A stretch of DNA of 59,828 bases from Candidatus Eiseniibacteriota bacterium. GTDB lineage: Bacteria; Eisenbacteria; RBG-16-71-46. A program made the position numbers and the translations under genes. Shown piece after piece: positions 8,489-18,400 of this stretch (position 1 is the first letter of the stretch; each line of letters opens with the position of its first letter). The stretch spans positions 1 to 59,828 of the forward strand of contig JANYBS010000096.1 of assembly GCA_025360715.1 (NCBI GenBank). The letters run 5' to 3'. The notes below the pieces were generated by a model. The model saw only the letters and a list, made by a program, of their open reading frames with translations. It was not told the origin of the DNA and did not search any database.

Positions 8489-8517
8489 ATGGGCGCCCTC
8501 TTATCGAGGGCGCCCAT
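8489..8517 (-). terminator. perfect hairpin downstream of the S1-domain gene
   Basis: A 12-bp perfect stem, ATGGGCGCCCTC (8489-8500) with GAGGGCGCCCAT (8506-8517), closes a 5-base loop 29 bases after the stop of the S1-domain gene. No T-run follows on the minus strand, so it may act as a terminator or as a 3'-end stabiliser. Confidence 0.6.
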
Positions 8518-8546
8518 GCGGATCTTGCGGTCCTCGAGACGCGGAC

Positions 8547-10112
8547 CTACTTCTGCTTGGCCTCGGCCGCCTCGCGAGCCAGACGCAGCGCGCGGCCCAT
8601 CGAAGTCTCGCCACCGGTCGGATCCGGTGTGGAATAGAACGCCGGAGCGCGCTCGCCGCGGTCACGGCTCCCGCCAGCGCCACCGTCGCGGCCGCCGCCA
8701 TCACGGCCACCGGGGCGGCCACCACGCTCGCCACCACGACCACCACCGCCGCCGCTGCGCGGACGCGAGTCGCCGCCGCCGAAGCCGCCGCCGCCGCCAC
8801 CCGCGCCACCCGGACGGCGCTCGCCACGCGGGGAACCGCCACCCTCGGAGCGCTCCGTGCGAGGAAGGCGCGCCGGCGGGAGCGTGTCGGAGTCGGCATC
8901 CTTGATCGAGAGCGAGACACGCTTCTTGTCGGGCTCCACCGCGAGCACCATCGCGCGGACCTCCTGCCCCACATGAAGCACATCCTTCACGTGCTCGATG
9001 CGCGTCGGCGCGACCGCCGAGACGTGCACGAGGCCGTCGATGCCGGGCGCGATCGTGACGAACGCGCCGAAGTCGGCCAGACGCGCGACCTTGCCCGTGA
9101 CCTTCTGGCCCGGCGTGAACTGCAACGCCACGCCCTGCCAGGGATCGTTCACCGTGGCCTTGATCGAGAGCGCGACGCGCGGCTTGCCGTCCTTGCCCTC
9201 GTCCATGCGCAGGATGCGGACGCGGACCTTCTCGCCTTCTTTGAGCGCTTCCTTGGGGTGACCCAAGCGCTCGTGGCGGATCTCGGAGACGTGGATCAGA
9301 CCGTCGATGCCGCCAAGGTCCACGAATGCACCGAATGCTTCGAGGCGGCGCACGGTACCTTCGAGCTCGTCGCCCACCGTGAGGTTGGCGAGGCGCGCCT
9401 TGGCCGTCTCGCCCTCGGTCTTGCGCAGCAGGTTGCGGCGCGAAAGCACCACGCTGCCACGCGACTCCTCGACGGCGGTGACGAGGAATTCGAGCGTCTT
9501 ACCCACATAGACGGACGGATCGGCGCAGAAGCCGGACTCGATCTGCGAGACCGGGCAGAACCCACGCGCACCACCGACGTCGACCGTGAGGCCGCCCGTG
9601 TTGGTGCCCGTGACCTTGCCGCTCACCGGCACACCCGACGCCATCGCGTCCTTGTAGGGCTGCAACGACACCTTCTTCTTCTCGGCCTTGCCCTTGTACG
9701 CGTTCGACAGCGTGACCTGCTCGCCCACCGCGATCACGAAGAGTTCGACGGCGTCGCCCACCGCGATCGACACGGTGCCATCCTCTGCCTTGAACAGGCG
9801 CGTCTCTGCCACACCTTCGGAGCGCGCGCCGATGTCCACCAATACGGACTCGTCGCCGATGCTCACGACCTTGCCCTTCACCTTGAGACCGGCATGCAGC
9901 TTCTTCTCGGCCTTCGCGGCCTTCTCGGCCAGTTCCGGCGCTGCCGTCTTCTCGTGCGCTTCGAGCGCCTGGGCGAACTCCGCCGAGGGAGCTTCGTCGT
10001 CGGCTTCGGGGGCGGGTGCAGGCTCCGCAGCGGATCCCGCCGGCTGGACTTCGGCGTCGGCGGCGGTCACGGGCGTAGCGGGGGTCACGGCCTCGGGTAG
10101 CTCTTGCGTCAT
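8547..10112 (-). CDS. S1 RNA-binding domain protein with four S1 repeats and an Arg/Gly-rich tail
   Basis: 521-residue protein related to ribosomal protein S1. After an Ala/Glu/Pro-rich N-terminus (1-70) come four S1 OB-fold repeats at about 76-145, 160-228, 245-318 and 333-404; repeats 3 and 4 carry the classic FGAFV..IDGL(I/V)HVS signature. Residues about 421-488 are a low-complexity RGG-like tail rich in Gly, Arg and Ser, unusual for bacterial S1. A short conserved-looking end (SMGRALRLAREAAEAKQ) follows. It probably binds mRNA during translation. An in-frame ATG exists 51 bases upstream (10163), but 10112 has AGGA before it. It follows the DEAD-box helicase gene by 149 bases on the same strand. 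Confidence 0.88.
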   Translation of the reverse strand: MTQELPEAVTPATPVTAADAEVQPAGSAAEPAPAPEADDEAPSAEFAQALEAHEKTAAPELAEKAAKAEKKLHAGLKVKGKVVSIGDESVLVDIGARSEGVAETRLFKAEDGTVSIAVGDAVELFVIAVGEQVTLSNAYKGKAEKKKVSLQPYKDAMASGVPVSGKVTGTNTGGLTVDVGGARGFCPVSQIESGFCADPSVYVGKTLEFLVTAVEESRGSVVLSRRNLLRKTEGETAKARLANLTVGDELEGTVRRLEAFGAFVDLGGIDGLIHVSEIRHERLGHPKEALKEGEKVRVRILRMDEGKDGKPRVALSIKATVNDPWQGVALQFTPGQKVTGKVARLADFGAFVTIAPGIDGLVHVSAVAPTRIEHVKDVLHVGQEVRAMVLAVEPDKKRVSLSIKDADSDTLPPARLPRTERSEGGGSPRGERRPGGAGGGGGGFGGGDSRPRSGGGGGRGGERGGRPGGRDGGGRDGGAGGSRDRGERAPAFYSTPDPTGGETSMGRALRLAREAAEAKQK

Positions 10113-10261
10113 GGTGCCCTGTTCCTGATCGAGTGTGGCGGAGCGCAACGTGAAGGTGGTCAAGCCTTGGGATTCTACCAGTATCGCCGCCCGTCATGGA
10201 ACTGGGCAACCACTGCGCGCCCGGGATCCCAGGACCCGGGCCGCAGCGTGACGACGATGCC

Positions 10262-11587
10262 TTACATGCGTTTGCGGCCGCGTCCGGGCTTCGGACGACG
10301 GCCATGCTCCACGGGGCTTGCAGCGCCCGGCGCAAGCGACGGACGGCCGGAGCCGCCCGGGCCACCCGAGCTGCGGTCGCTGGAATGCCCACGCGAACCG
10401 CCATGGCCACGTTCGCGTTCGCGGCGCGGCTCACGATCCTCGGCCGCGCCGGGATCGGTGCGGCGCGTGTAATCGAAGTCCGGCAGTTGCACGCGCGGCA
10501 GCGCGACACCGAGGAAGCGTTCGATGGCCGCCATGTCCTTCTTCTCTTCGGGCGCCATGAACGTGAAGGCATCACCGGTAGCGTTCATGCGACCGGTGCG
10601 GCCGATACGGTGGACGTAATCCTCCGGCGAGTGCGGTACGTCGAAGTTGACCACATGTGTGATGTCGTCCACGTCGATACCGCGCGAGGCGATATCGGTC
10701 GCCACCAGTACGGTGACACGGCCGCGCTTGAGGTCGCGCAGCGCCTTCTCGCGCTGGCTCTGCGTGCGATTGCCATGCAGCGCCGCAGCGGCGTGACCGC
10801 GCTTGAGCAACTGCCGGCCCAGACGGTCGGCGCCGTGCTTGGTGCGCGTGAAGCAGATCATGCTGCCGATCGGCCCGCCCGAGAGGATGCGGTGCAACAA
10901 GTCGGTCTTGAGGTGACGCGGCACCGGGTAGACGGCCTGCGTGATGCCAGCGGCCGGACGCGACGGCGGCGCCAGATCGATGCGCACCGGATCGACCAGC
11001 GCGTAGTCCGCGACCTTGTTGAGCGCGGGCGGCATCGTCGCGGAGAACATGAGCGTCTGGCGCTCATCGGGCAGCATGCGCAGGATGCGCATGAGGTCGG
11101 GCGCAAAGCCCATGTCGACCATGCGGTCGGCTTCATCGAGCACGAGGCACTCGATGTCCTCGAACGCCACGCTCTGCCGGCCGTGCAGGTCGAGCAGCCG
11201 TCCCGGGGTGGCGACCAGCAGGTCGACGCCCTCGACTCGCAACATGCGCTCCTGCGGACCGATCGCGACGCCGCCGAAGACGACGCCGACATTCAGCTTC
11301 GTGAAGCGCGCATAGTCGCGCGCGTTGGTCTCGACCTGCGCAGCCAGTTCACGCGTGGGGACCAGGATCAGGGCGCGCAGGGCGCGCGGACGGTCGAGCA
11401 GACCGGCGAGGATCGGCAGCACGAACGCAGCGGTCTTGCCACTGCCCGTCTGCGCGGCACCGACCACATCGTGGCCGTCAAGGATCAGAGGGATCGCCCG
11501 CAACTGGATGGGCGTAGGGTCGGTATAGCCGACCGCCCGGACTCCCTTGACGAGCAGCGGCGGCAGCCCGAGGGCTTGAAATGACAA
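10262..11587 (-). CDS. rhlE: DEAD-box ATP-dependent RNA helicase (RhlE-like)
   Basis: 441-residue DEAD-box RNA helicase. Motifs appear in order: Q motif (FQALGLPPLLVKGV..PTPIQ), motif I AQTGSGKT near residue 45, PTRELAAQ, TPGRLLD, DEAD in VLDEADRM, SAT in FSATMP, then the second RecA domain with FTRTKHGADRL, ATDIASRGIDVDD and HRIGRTGR. This order and spacing fits RhlE. The C-terminal 60 or so residues are basic and Gly/Arg/Ser-rich, like the tail of the neighbouring S1 protein. The start is TTG at 11587 with AGGAG 6 bases upstream. Likely role: RNA remodelling in ribosome assembly or mRNA decay. Confidence 0.93.
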   Translation of the reverse strand: MSFQALGLPPLLVKGVRAVGYTDPTPIQLRAIPLILDGHDVVGAAQTGSGKTAAFVLPILAGLLDRPRALRALILVPTRELAAQVETNARDYARFTKLNVGVVFGGVAIGPQERMLRVEGVDLLVATPGRLLDLHGRQSVAFEDIECLVLDEADRMVDMGFAPDLMRILRMLPDERQTLMFSATMPPALNKVADYALVDPVRIDLAPPSRPAAGITQAVYPVPRHLKTDLLHRILSGGPIGSMICFTRTKHGADRLGRQLLKRGHAAAALHGNRTQSQREKALRDLKRGRVTVLVATDIASRGIDVDDITHVVNFDVPHSPEDYVHRIGRTGRMNATGDAFTFMAPEEKKDMAAIERFLGVALPRVQLPDFDYTRRTDPGAAEDREPRRERERGHGGSRGHSSDRSSGGPGGSGRPSLAPGAASPVEHGRRPKPGRGRKRM

Positions 11588-11907
11588 ACGGTACTCCTAT
11601 GGACAGATGATGGAATGGGCGCTCGGAGGCGCCAGGGGGACCCATGCCACAGTCCCGCAACCGGTAGTCTCTCACGTCAGCGGGCCAAGGGCGAATGGGC
11701 CGCCGGGGTCCGGCCGGCCGGCCCGGCGGCAGCAGCAGCCCAAGCCCGGGCTGCCCATCGCAAGCGGCCACCAGCGAGATATGGTGTCCGCCCCATGAGC
11801 ACGCGCGCGCCGGAGCCCCGATCCGGGATATCGCTTCAGCCACAGGCCCCTCTTCATGAGCGACGAGAACGCTTCCGTGTTGCCCGCCGGCCTGCTCGCC
11901 GACTTGG
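11588..11907. other. 320-bp divergent intergenic region, no gene recognised
   Basis: This stretch lies between the start of the helicase gene and the cysteine synthase remnant and must hold the promoter for the minus-strand helicase/S1 unit. Reading frames in it (Arg/Pro/Gly rich, no family features) look like chance openings in GC-rich DNA. I see no convincing -35/-10 pair, operator or riboswitch. Confidence 0.4.
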
Positions 11908-12087
11908 TGACGGCGCAGCGCCGCGCGCGAGGAAGGCATATTCCTGGGCATCTCCTCGGGCGCCTCGCTGGCGGCGGTCGCGCAGACGCTGCCCAAGCTG
12001 CCCGCCGGCAGCCGCGCGCTCACGTTCTGCTACGATACGGGCGAGCGTCACTTGTCGATCGAAGGGCTCTTCCCACTGCCAGAATAG
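11908..12087 (+). pseudogene. decayed C-terminal fragment of cysteine synthase (CysK/CysM family)
   Basis: From 11929 to the stop at 12085-12087 the plus strand encodes [19 protein letters not shown] and, after a short linker, a [15 protein letters not shown] segment. These are the GISSGA phosphate-binding loop and the DTGERYLS C-terminal motif of PLP-dependent O-acetylserine sulfhydrylases. Upstream, the family-like stretch VTAQRRAR is in another frame, so one base appears lost near 11930. Everything N-terminal, including the PLP lysine, is missing. It ends 21 bases before the kinase start. I read it as a relic of a deleted gene; an assembly error is the alternative. Confidence 0.65.
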
Positions 12088-12108
12088 CGGCGCACCGCGC
12101 GAGGACCA

Positions 12109-14373
12109 TTGCTCGGTCAGACCTTGGGCCGTTACCGGATCATCGAACGCCTTGGCCGCGGCGGCATGGGTACGGTCTACCGGGCCGAAGACCCGCGGCT
12201 GGAGCGCGACGTCGCGCTCAAGGTCGTGCGCGAGGACCTGCTCGCCGATGAGCCCACCCGTAAGCGTTTCCGCCTCGAGGCGCGGGCGCTCTCGCGGCTG
12301 CTGCACCCGGGCATCGCCACGCTCTTCGACCTCGACACGGACGCGGAGAAGGACTTCCTGGTCCTGGAGTTCGTGCCCGGCGTCTCGCTGGCCGAAATGC
12401 TCGGCGCCGGACCGCTGCCCGAGCCACGCGCGCGCGCCATCGCGCTCGAGGTGGCCGATGCGCTCCATGCCGCCCATGAGCAGGGCGTGGTGCATCGCGA
12501 CCTCAAGCCATCGAATATCGCCATCACGCCGCGCGGCCGCGCCAAGGTGCTCGACTTTGGTCTGGCCGCGTTCCTGCCGGGCACGGCGCCGGTGAGCCAG
12601 GCGCCCACCACGAGCGGCCCGCCGGCGATGTCGGGCACCGTGCCCTACATGGCACCGGAGCAGATCCAAGCACGGCCCATCGATGCGCGCACCGACCTGT
12701 TCGCGCTTGGCGTGATGATGTTCGAGATGGTCGCGGGACACCGGCCCTTCGCGGCCGACGACACCGTTGCGTTGCTCTATAAGATCGTGCATGAGCCTGC
12801 GCCGCTGCTTCGTGACGCGCGCCCGGGAAGCTCGCGCGAGTTCGAGGGCATCGTCGCGCGCTGCCTTGAGAAGTCCGCCGACCGCCGCTTCAGCGATGCG
12901 GCGGCGCTTGCGCGCGCGCTGCGTGGCGAGATGCCGGCGGCCGAGGCCTGGTCGCCAGCGCCCGCAGGCTCGCGCGTAGAGAGTTCGGGCTCCAAGGCTG
13001 ACATCCGCTCGCTGCTGGTGTTGCCATTCGAGAACCGCTCGGGCGAGGCGAGCCAGGAGTTCTTCGCCGATGGCCTCACCGACATGCTCATCGCCGACCT
13101 GTCGCAGATCGGCGCCCTGCGAGTGATCTCGCGCACGAGCGCGATGCGCTTCAAGGGCACTCGCAAGCCGCTGGCCGAGATCGCGCGCGAGCTCCACGTG
13201 GACTCCATCGTGGAGGGATCGGCCATGCGCGTGGGCGACCGCGTGCGCATCACGGTGCAGTTGGTCGACGCAATCGAGGACCGCGGGCTGTGGGGCAAGA
13301 ACTTCGACCGCGAGATGACCGACATCTTCGCCCTGCAGTCCGAGGTCGCGCAGGCGATCGCCGCCGAGATCCGCATCAAGATCACGCCCGAAGAGAAGAC
13401 GCGGCTCGCGCCGCGCGGCCCGGTCAATGCCACGGCACACGTGGCGTACCTGCAGGGCCGCTTCCTGTGGAACCAGTGGACGAGCGAGTCGCACCAGAAG
13501 AGCATCGCGCGCTTCGAAGAGGCGCTGGCGGCCGACCCTTCGTATGCACTCGCCTACGCAGGGCTGGCCGACGCGTGGAACGCGCTCGGCAACACGAACG
13601 CTTTGCCGCCCGGAGAGGCGTTCTCGCGCGCCCGCGCCGCGGCACAGACCGGGCTCACACTTGCGCCCGCGCTCGCGGAACTGCATGGGTCGATGGGATT
13701 CATCCATCGCTTCCATGACTGGGATTGGCCGGCGGCCGAGCGCGCGTTCCTGAAAGCGCTCCAGCTCAATCCAGGTTTCGCCATGGGCCGGCGCTGGTAT
13801 TCGGGCTTCCTCTCGGGCCTGGGCCGCCACGAGGAGGCGATCGCCGAAGGCCAGCGCGCTCTCGAACTCGATCCGCTCTCGCTGATCATCCACACCGCAG
13901 TCGGTGACGTGCTCTTCTATGCGCGTCGCTATGAACAGGCCATCCACTACTACGAGCGGTGCATCGAGATGGACCCCGGCTTCCGTGCCGCGCAGACCGA
14001 CCTCGCGCGCGCTTACGAACACGTGGGCCGGCTGGATGAGGCCATCGAGCTATTCGAGCGCCCGGGACCGGACGGCGCTGCACGCGCACCTTCGGCCGGG
14101 CTCGCGATCCTACAGTTACGCAAGGGTGATCGCGTGCAGGCTCAGGGCACGCTCGAGGCCGCGCTCGCGCTGCCGGGCTATGTCTCGCCGTACGGCATCG
14201 CGTCCTATCACGCCATCGCGGGCGATCGCGCGACCGCGCTCGACTGGCTCGAGCGCGCCTACGCGCAGCGCGACGGCACGATGTTCTGGATCAAGGTGCA
14301 TCCCCGCTTGGATGGCCTGCGCGGGGAACCGCGCTTTCGCGTGCTGCTGGCCGGCATGAAGCTCGACGCCTGA
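12109..14373 (+). CDS. serine/threonine protein kinase with TolB-like and TPR domains
   Basis: 754-residue eukaryotic-type kinase. Kinase domain about residues 8-270: glycine loop GRGGMG, Lys38 in [13 protein letters not shown] with catalytic Asp131, DFG at 149-151, APE at 182-184. A TolB N-terminal-like/FlgO-like region follows (about 300-425; [26 protein letters not shown]), then TPR repeats (about 445-745). Many relatives have a transmembrane helix after the kinase domain; none is visible here, so the protein seems cytosolic. The start is TTG with GAGG 4 bases upstream; the cysteine synthase relic ends just before it. Its partners and target are unknown. Confidence 0.9.
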   Translation: MLGQTLGRYRIIERLGRGGMGTVYRAEDPRLERDVALKVVREDLLADEPTRKRFRLEARALSRLLHPGIATLFDLDTDAEKDFLVLEFVPGVSLAEMLGAGPLPEPRARAIALEVADALHAAHEQGVVHRDLKPSNIAITPRGRAKVLDFGLAAFLPGTAPVSQAPTTSGPPAMSGTVPYMAPEQIQARPIDARTDLFALGVMMFEMVAGHRPFAADDTVALLYKIVHEPAPLLRDARPGSSREFEGIVARCLEKSADRRFSDAAALARALRGEMPAAEAWSPAPAGSRVESSGSKADIRSLLVLPFENRSGEASQEFFADGLTDMLIADLSQIGALRVISRTSAMRFKGTRKPLAEIARELHVDSIVEGSAMRVGDRVRITVQLVDAIEDRGLWGKNFDREMTDIFALQSEVAQAIAAEIRIKITPEEKTRLAPRGPVNATAHVAYLQGRFLWNQWTSESHQKSIARFEEALAADPSYALAYAGLADAWNALGNTNALPPGEAFSRARAAAQTGLTLAPALAELHGSMGFIHRFHDWDWPAAERAFLKALQLNPGFAMGRRWYSGFLSGLGRHEEAIAEGQRALELDPLSLIIHTAVGDVLFYARRYEQAIHYYERCIEMDPGFRAAQTDLARAYEHVGRLDEAIELFERPGPDGAARAPSAGLAILQLRKGDRVQAQGTLEAALALPGYVSPYGIASYHAIAGDRATALDWLERAYAQRDGTMFWIKVHPRLDGLRGEPRFRVLLAGMKLDA

Positions 14374-14413
14374 GCCCGGACGACGGCCCGCAGGGCGCGA
14401 ACGCGGCTCAGGC
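14368..14413. terminator. long-loop hairpin across two convergent stop codons
   Basis: GCCTGAGCC (14368-14376) is complementary to GGCTCAGGC (14405-14413), with a 28-base loop itself able to pair. Both stop codons, of the kinase and of the DUF2721 gene, lie in the stem. It could act as a bidirectional terminator, but there is no T-tract. Confidence 0.35.
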
Positions 14414-14848
14414 CCGCCCGATCCGCACGGTGCCGGTGGCGAGGAAGATCTCGCGCAGGAACGACACAAGGGCGCCGATGAACGCGAGCATCGCGGCCAC
14501 GAAGAGCGCGCCGATCAGACCCGAGAGATCCACACGGAACAGCCCGCCCGTGAAGAGCGCCACGATGACCATGCAGATGAGCAGCGCACAGCTCGTGGCC
14601 AACGTGAGCGCCAGATTCACCATGCGCGAACGCCGCGCCAGCACCGCCAAGCGCGCATCGAGCTCCGCTTCGGCGGCCGGATCGATGTGCGGGAACTTCG
14701 CTTCCAGCGCACGGGCGCGGTCGACGATACGGCCAAGACGGTTCGTGAGCACCGTGATGATCACGCCCACGCCCGAGAGCAGGAACACGGGCGCGACCGC
14801 CAACTGGATCACATGAGCGATCGCCGGCACGAACAGTTCGGTAGCCAT
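14408..14848 (-). CDS. DUF2721 domain-containing membrane protein
   Basis: 146-residue inner-membrane protein matching DUF2721 in length and layout: a first membrane helix (about 12-35), the conserved polar loop TNRLGRIVDRARALE, a short cytosolic helix ending LARRSRMVN, then two further helices (about 72-95 and 105-135). The function of the family is unknown. The ATG at 14848 was chosen because it starts the family-type N-terminus; upstream sequence in frame belongs to the preceding gene. It begins 8 bases after the msrA stop, so the two are probably translated from one message. Confidence 0.82.
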   Translation of the reverse strand: MATELFVPAIAHVIQLAVAPVFLLSGVGVIITVLTNRLGRIVDRARALEAKFPHIDPAAEAELDARLAVLARRSRMVNLALTLATSCALLICMVIVALFTGGLFRVDLSGLIGALFVAAMLAFIGALVSFLREIFLATGTVRIGRA

Positions 14849-14856
14849 GGCAGAGC

Positions 14857-15402
14857 TCAGCGCAACGCCCCGGGCTTGAGCCGCGCGGCGTACTTGGCGC
14901 GGAGCTTCGCGACCTTGGGCGCGATCATCGCCTGGCAATAGGGCTGCTGGGGATTGTTGCGGAAGTAGCCTTGATGATGGTTCTCGGCCGCGAAGAACGC
15001 CTCGAACGGCGCGATCTCGGTCACGATGGGCGCGTCCCAGATGCCCGCATTCCCCAGTTCCGTCATGAGGCCGCGCGCAGCGGCCTCCTGCTCGGGCGAA
15101 TGCGTGTAGATGACCGAGCGGTACTGCGTACCCACGTCCGGGCCCTGACGGTTGAGGGTCGTGGGGTCATGGAACGCGAAGAACAGCTCGAGCAGTGCGA
15201 CGTAAGGGATCACGGCGGGATCGAACGTGACCTGGATCACCTCGGCGTGACCGGTCGTGCCATTGCAGACGTCACGGTAGCTGGCGCCGGGCACGTGACC
15301 TCCGGCGAAGCCGCTCACGACGCTCGACACACCCTCGAGCGGCTCGAACACCGCTTCGAGGCACCAGAAACAGCCACCGCCCAGCGTCGCGATCTCGGTC
15401 AT
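14857..15402 (-). CDS. msrA: peptide-methionine (S)-S-oxide reductase MsrA
   Basis: 181-residue MsrA, reducing methionine-S-sulfoxide in proteins and as free amino acid. The active-site motif GGCFWCLEAVFE sets the nucleophilic Cys11. Family segments GVSSVVSGFAGG, YRDVCNGTTGHAEVIQVTFDP, FAFHDPTTLNRQGPDVGTQYRSVIY and the ENHHQGYF end are all present. A single further Cys near the C-terminus (QPYCQAMIAPK) fits recycling by disulfide exchange. No signal peptide, so cytosolic. AGGAG lies upstream of the ATG. It follows the RND pump gene by 18 bases and precedes the DUF2721 gene by 8. Confidence 0.95.
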   Translation of the reverse strand: MTEIATLGGGCFWCLEAVFEPLEGVSSVVSGFAGGHVPGASYRDVCNGTTGHAEVIQVTFDPAVIPYVALLELFFAFHDPTTLNRQGPDVGTQYRSVIYTHSPEQEAAARGLMTELGNAGIWDAPIVTEIAPFEAFFAAENHHQGYFRNNPQQPYCQAMIAPKVAKLRAKYAARLKPGALR

Positions 15403-15420
15403 GGGAACCCTCTCCTGCGG

Positions 15421-18400
15421 CTAGCTCGTGGTCGTGACAACGGGCACCGCGGCTTCGGCGACCGCCGGCGTACGGCCGCGGCGGAAGCGCTTCTGGATTT
15501 CGTCGAAGTAAGTGTAGAGCACCGGCGTCACGTAGAGCGTGATCACCTGTGAGACGGCCAGACCACCAACGACCGCGAGCCCGAGCGGCCGGCGCGAATC
15601 CGCGCCGGCGCCAAGCCCGATCGCGATCGGCAGCGTGCCCATGAGCGCGGCGAACGTGGTCATCATGATCGGACGATACCGCACGCGGCAAGCCTCGAGG
15701 ATCGCCTCGCGCGGCGTCCGGCCCTGCGAGCGTTCCGCCTCGAGCGCGAAGTCGATCATCATGATGGCGTTCTTCTTGACCAGACCGATGAGCAGGATCA
15801 CGCCGACATAGGCATAGATGCTCAGTTCGGTCCGGAAGATCCACAATGTGAGCAAAGCGCCGAATCCGGCGAACGGCAATCCGGACAAGATGGTGAGCGG
15901 ATGGATGAAGCTCTCGTAGAGCACGCCGAGCACCAGATAGATCACCAGAACGGCGATGAGCAGCAATGCGAGCAGGCCCTTCTGGCTGTCCTGGAACACC
16001 TGAGCGGTGCCGGCGAAGGCGGTGGTGACGCTCGAGGGCAGCGTATTGCGCGCAGTGCGCTCGACGACTTCGACCGCCTGACCGAGCGCCACGCCAGGCG
16101 CCAGGTTGAACGCCAGCGTCACGGCCGGCATCTGCCCCGAGTGATTCACCGTGAGTGGCCCCACGGTGGCGCGCAGATGCGCAACAGAGGAGACCGGCAC
16201 GAGCGCACCGCTCGAGGAACGCACGCGCAGCGAACCAAGTGCGGTGATGTCGCGCTGGGCCTCGGGCACGACCTCCAGGATCACCCAATACTGATTGTCG
16301 GGCGTATAGATGGTCGAGACCTGGCGCGAGCCGAACGCGTTGTACAGCGCGTCCTCGATCTGCGCTGCGTTCACGCCCACGGCCGCCGCACGGTCGCGGT
16401 CGAGGTCGACCACGACCTGCGGGTTCTTGATCTGCAGGTCACTGGTGACGTCGGTCAGCTCGGGCACCTGGCGCAGCTTGGCCTCGAGCGCCTTGGCGCC
16501 ATCGTAGAGTGCCGGCATATCGGGACTCTGCAGTGTGAACTGATAGAGACTCTTGGCCGTGCGCGCGCCGATATTGACGGTAGGCGGGTTCTGAAGGAAC
16601 GCGCGGATGCCGGGGATCTTGTTCAACTTCGGCATGAGGTCCTGGATGACCTCATCGATCTTCGGTCGCTTGTTTCGCGGCGCGAGCTTGATGAAAAGCC
16701 GGCCCTGGTTGGCGGTGTTGTTCTGTCCACCGCCGCCGCCGAGTGACGACATGAAGTGCTCGACGCGCGGATCCTTCTCCAACTGGTCGGCGAGCGCCTT
16801 CTGGTGGCGCGCCATCTCGTCGAACGACGTGCCCTCGGCGGACTCGGTGGTGCCGCGGATGAGCGAGAGGTCATCGTTGGGGATGAAGCCCTTGGGCACG
16901 AGCTGGAACAGGACCACCGTGCCCACGAACAGCAGCGCCGAGCCGAGCATGGTCATACCACGATGCGACATCGCCCACGCGAGCGTGCGTGTGTAGCCGG
17001 CCAGCGACGCGTCGTAGACCCGCTCGAACGCGCCACCGAAACCGCGCGCCGGTGCGGTGTTCTTCGCATGGGGCGCGTGCTTGAGGAAGCGGCTGCACAT
17101 CATTGGCGTCAGCGCGATCGACACGAAGCCCGAGACCAGGATGGCCACCGAGATCGTGACGGCGAATTCGTGGAAGAGCCGGCCGAGCAGGCCGCCCATG
17201 AAGAGCACGGGGATGAACACCGCGGTGAGCGAGAGGGTCATCGAGAGGATCGTGAAGCCGATCTCCCGCGAGCCGTCGAGCGCTGCTTGAAGCGGCGGCT
17301 CCCCCGCTTCGAGGTGGCGCACGATGTTCTCGAGCATCACGATCGCGTCGTCGACGACGAAGCCGACCGAGAGGGTGAGCGCCATGAGCGAGAGGTTGTC
17401 GAGGCTGTAGCCGAGCAGGTACATCACGGCGAACGTGCCGACGAGCGAGAACGGCAGCGCGAGGCTGGGGATGACCGTGGCCGACAGGTTGCGCAGGAAC
17501 AGGAAGATCACGAGCACGACGAGCACGAGCGTGAGCAACAGTGTCATCTGCACGTCGTGCACGGATTCGCGGATCGACTGCGAGCGGTCATACAGAAGAC
17601 CGATCTTGACCGATGAAGGCAACTGGCCCTTGAGCTTCTCGATCGCCTCCTTCACGTGGTCGGCGACCTCGACGGTATTCGTGCCCGGCTGGCGCTGGAT
17701 GAAGAGCGTGATGGCGCGCTTACCGTCGAACCAGCTCGCGGCACGATTGTCCTGTACGTCGTCAAAGACATGCGCCACATCGCCCAAGCGGATCGGGCGG
17801 CCGTCGCGATGCACCACGATCAGGTCGCGGAACTCCTTCGCGTCGTGAAGCTGGCCGTTCGCATTGACGGTGAGCGCGCGTGTCGCGCCCCACAGCACGC
17901 CGGTCGGCTGGTTCACGTTGCCATTCGCGATCGCGCTCGTGACCTGGTCGATGCCCACATCACGGGTGGCCAGCGCGTCGGGTAGGAGTTGCACGCGCAC
18001 GGCGTACTTCTGAGCGCCGGCCACGTTGACCTGCGCCACGCCCTCGACCGCAGAGAGCCGCTGCGAGATGAACGACTCAGCGTAGTCATCGAGCTTCGAG
18101 AGCGAGAGCACATCGGACTGCACCGCGTAGAGCAGGATCGGCGAATCCGCCGGGTTCACCTTGCTGTAGCTCGGCGGCAGGATGCCCTGCGGCAGGGACC
18201 GCAGGGTCTTCGAGATCGCGGCCTGCACATCTTGAGCTGCGGCATCGATGTTGCGATCGAGCGCGAACTGCAGCGTGATGTTCGTCGAGCCCAGGCCGCT
18301 CGTCGACGTCATCGCCTCGATGCCCGAGATCGTCGTGAACTGCTTCTCGAGTGGCGTCGCTACCGCCGAAGCCATGGTCTCGGGGCTCGCGCCCGGCAGG

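Noticed and set aside
11854-14022. 722-codon open frame on the minus strand opposite the kinase
   Set aside because: It is an Arg/Ala-rich shadow of a clear kinase-TPR gene, with no family features; long antisense frames are common at this GC content.
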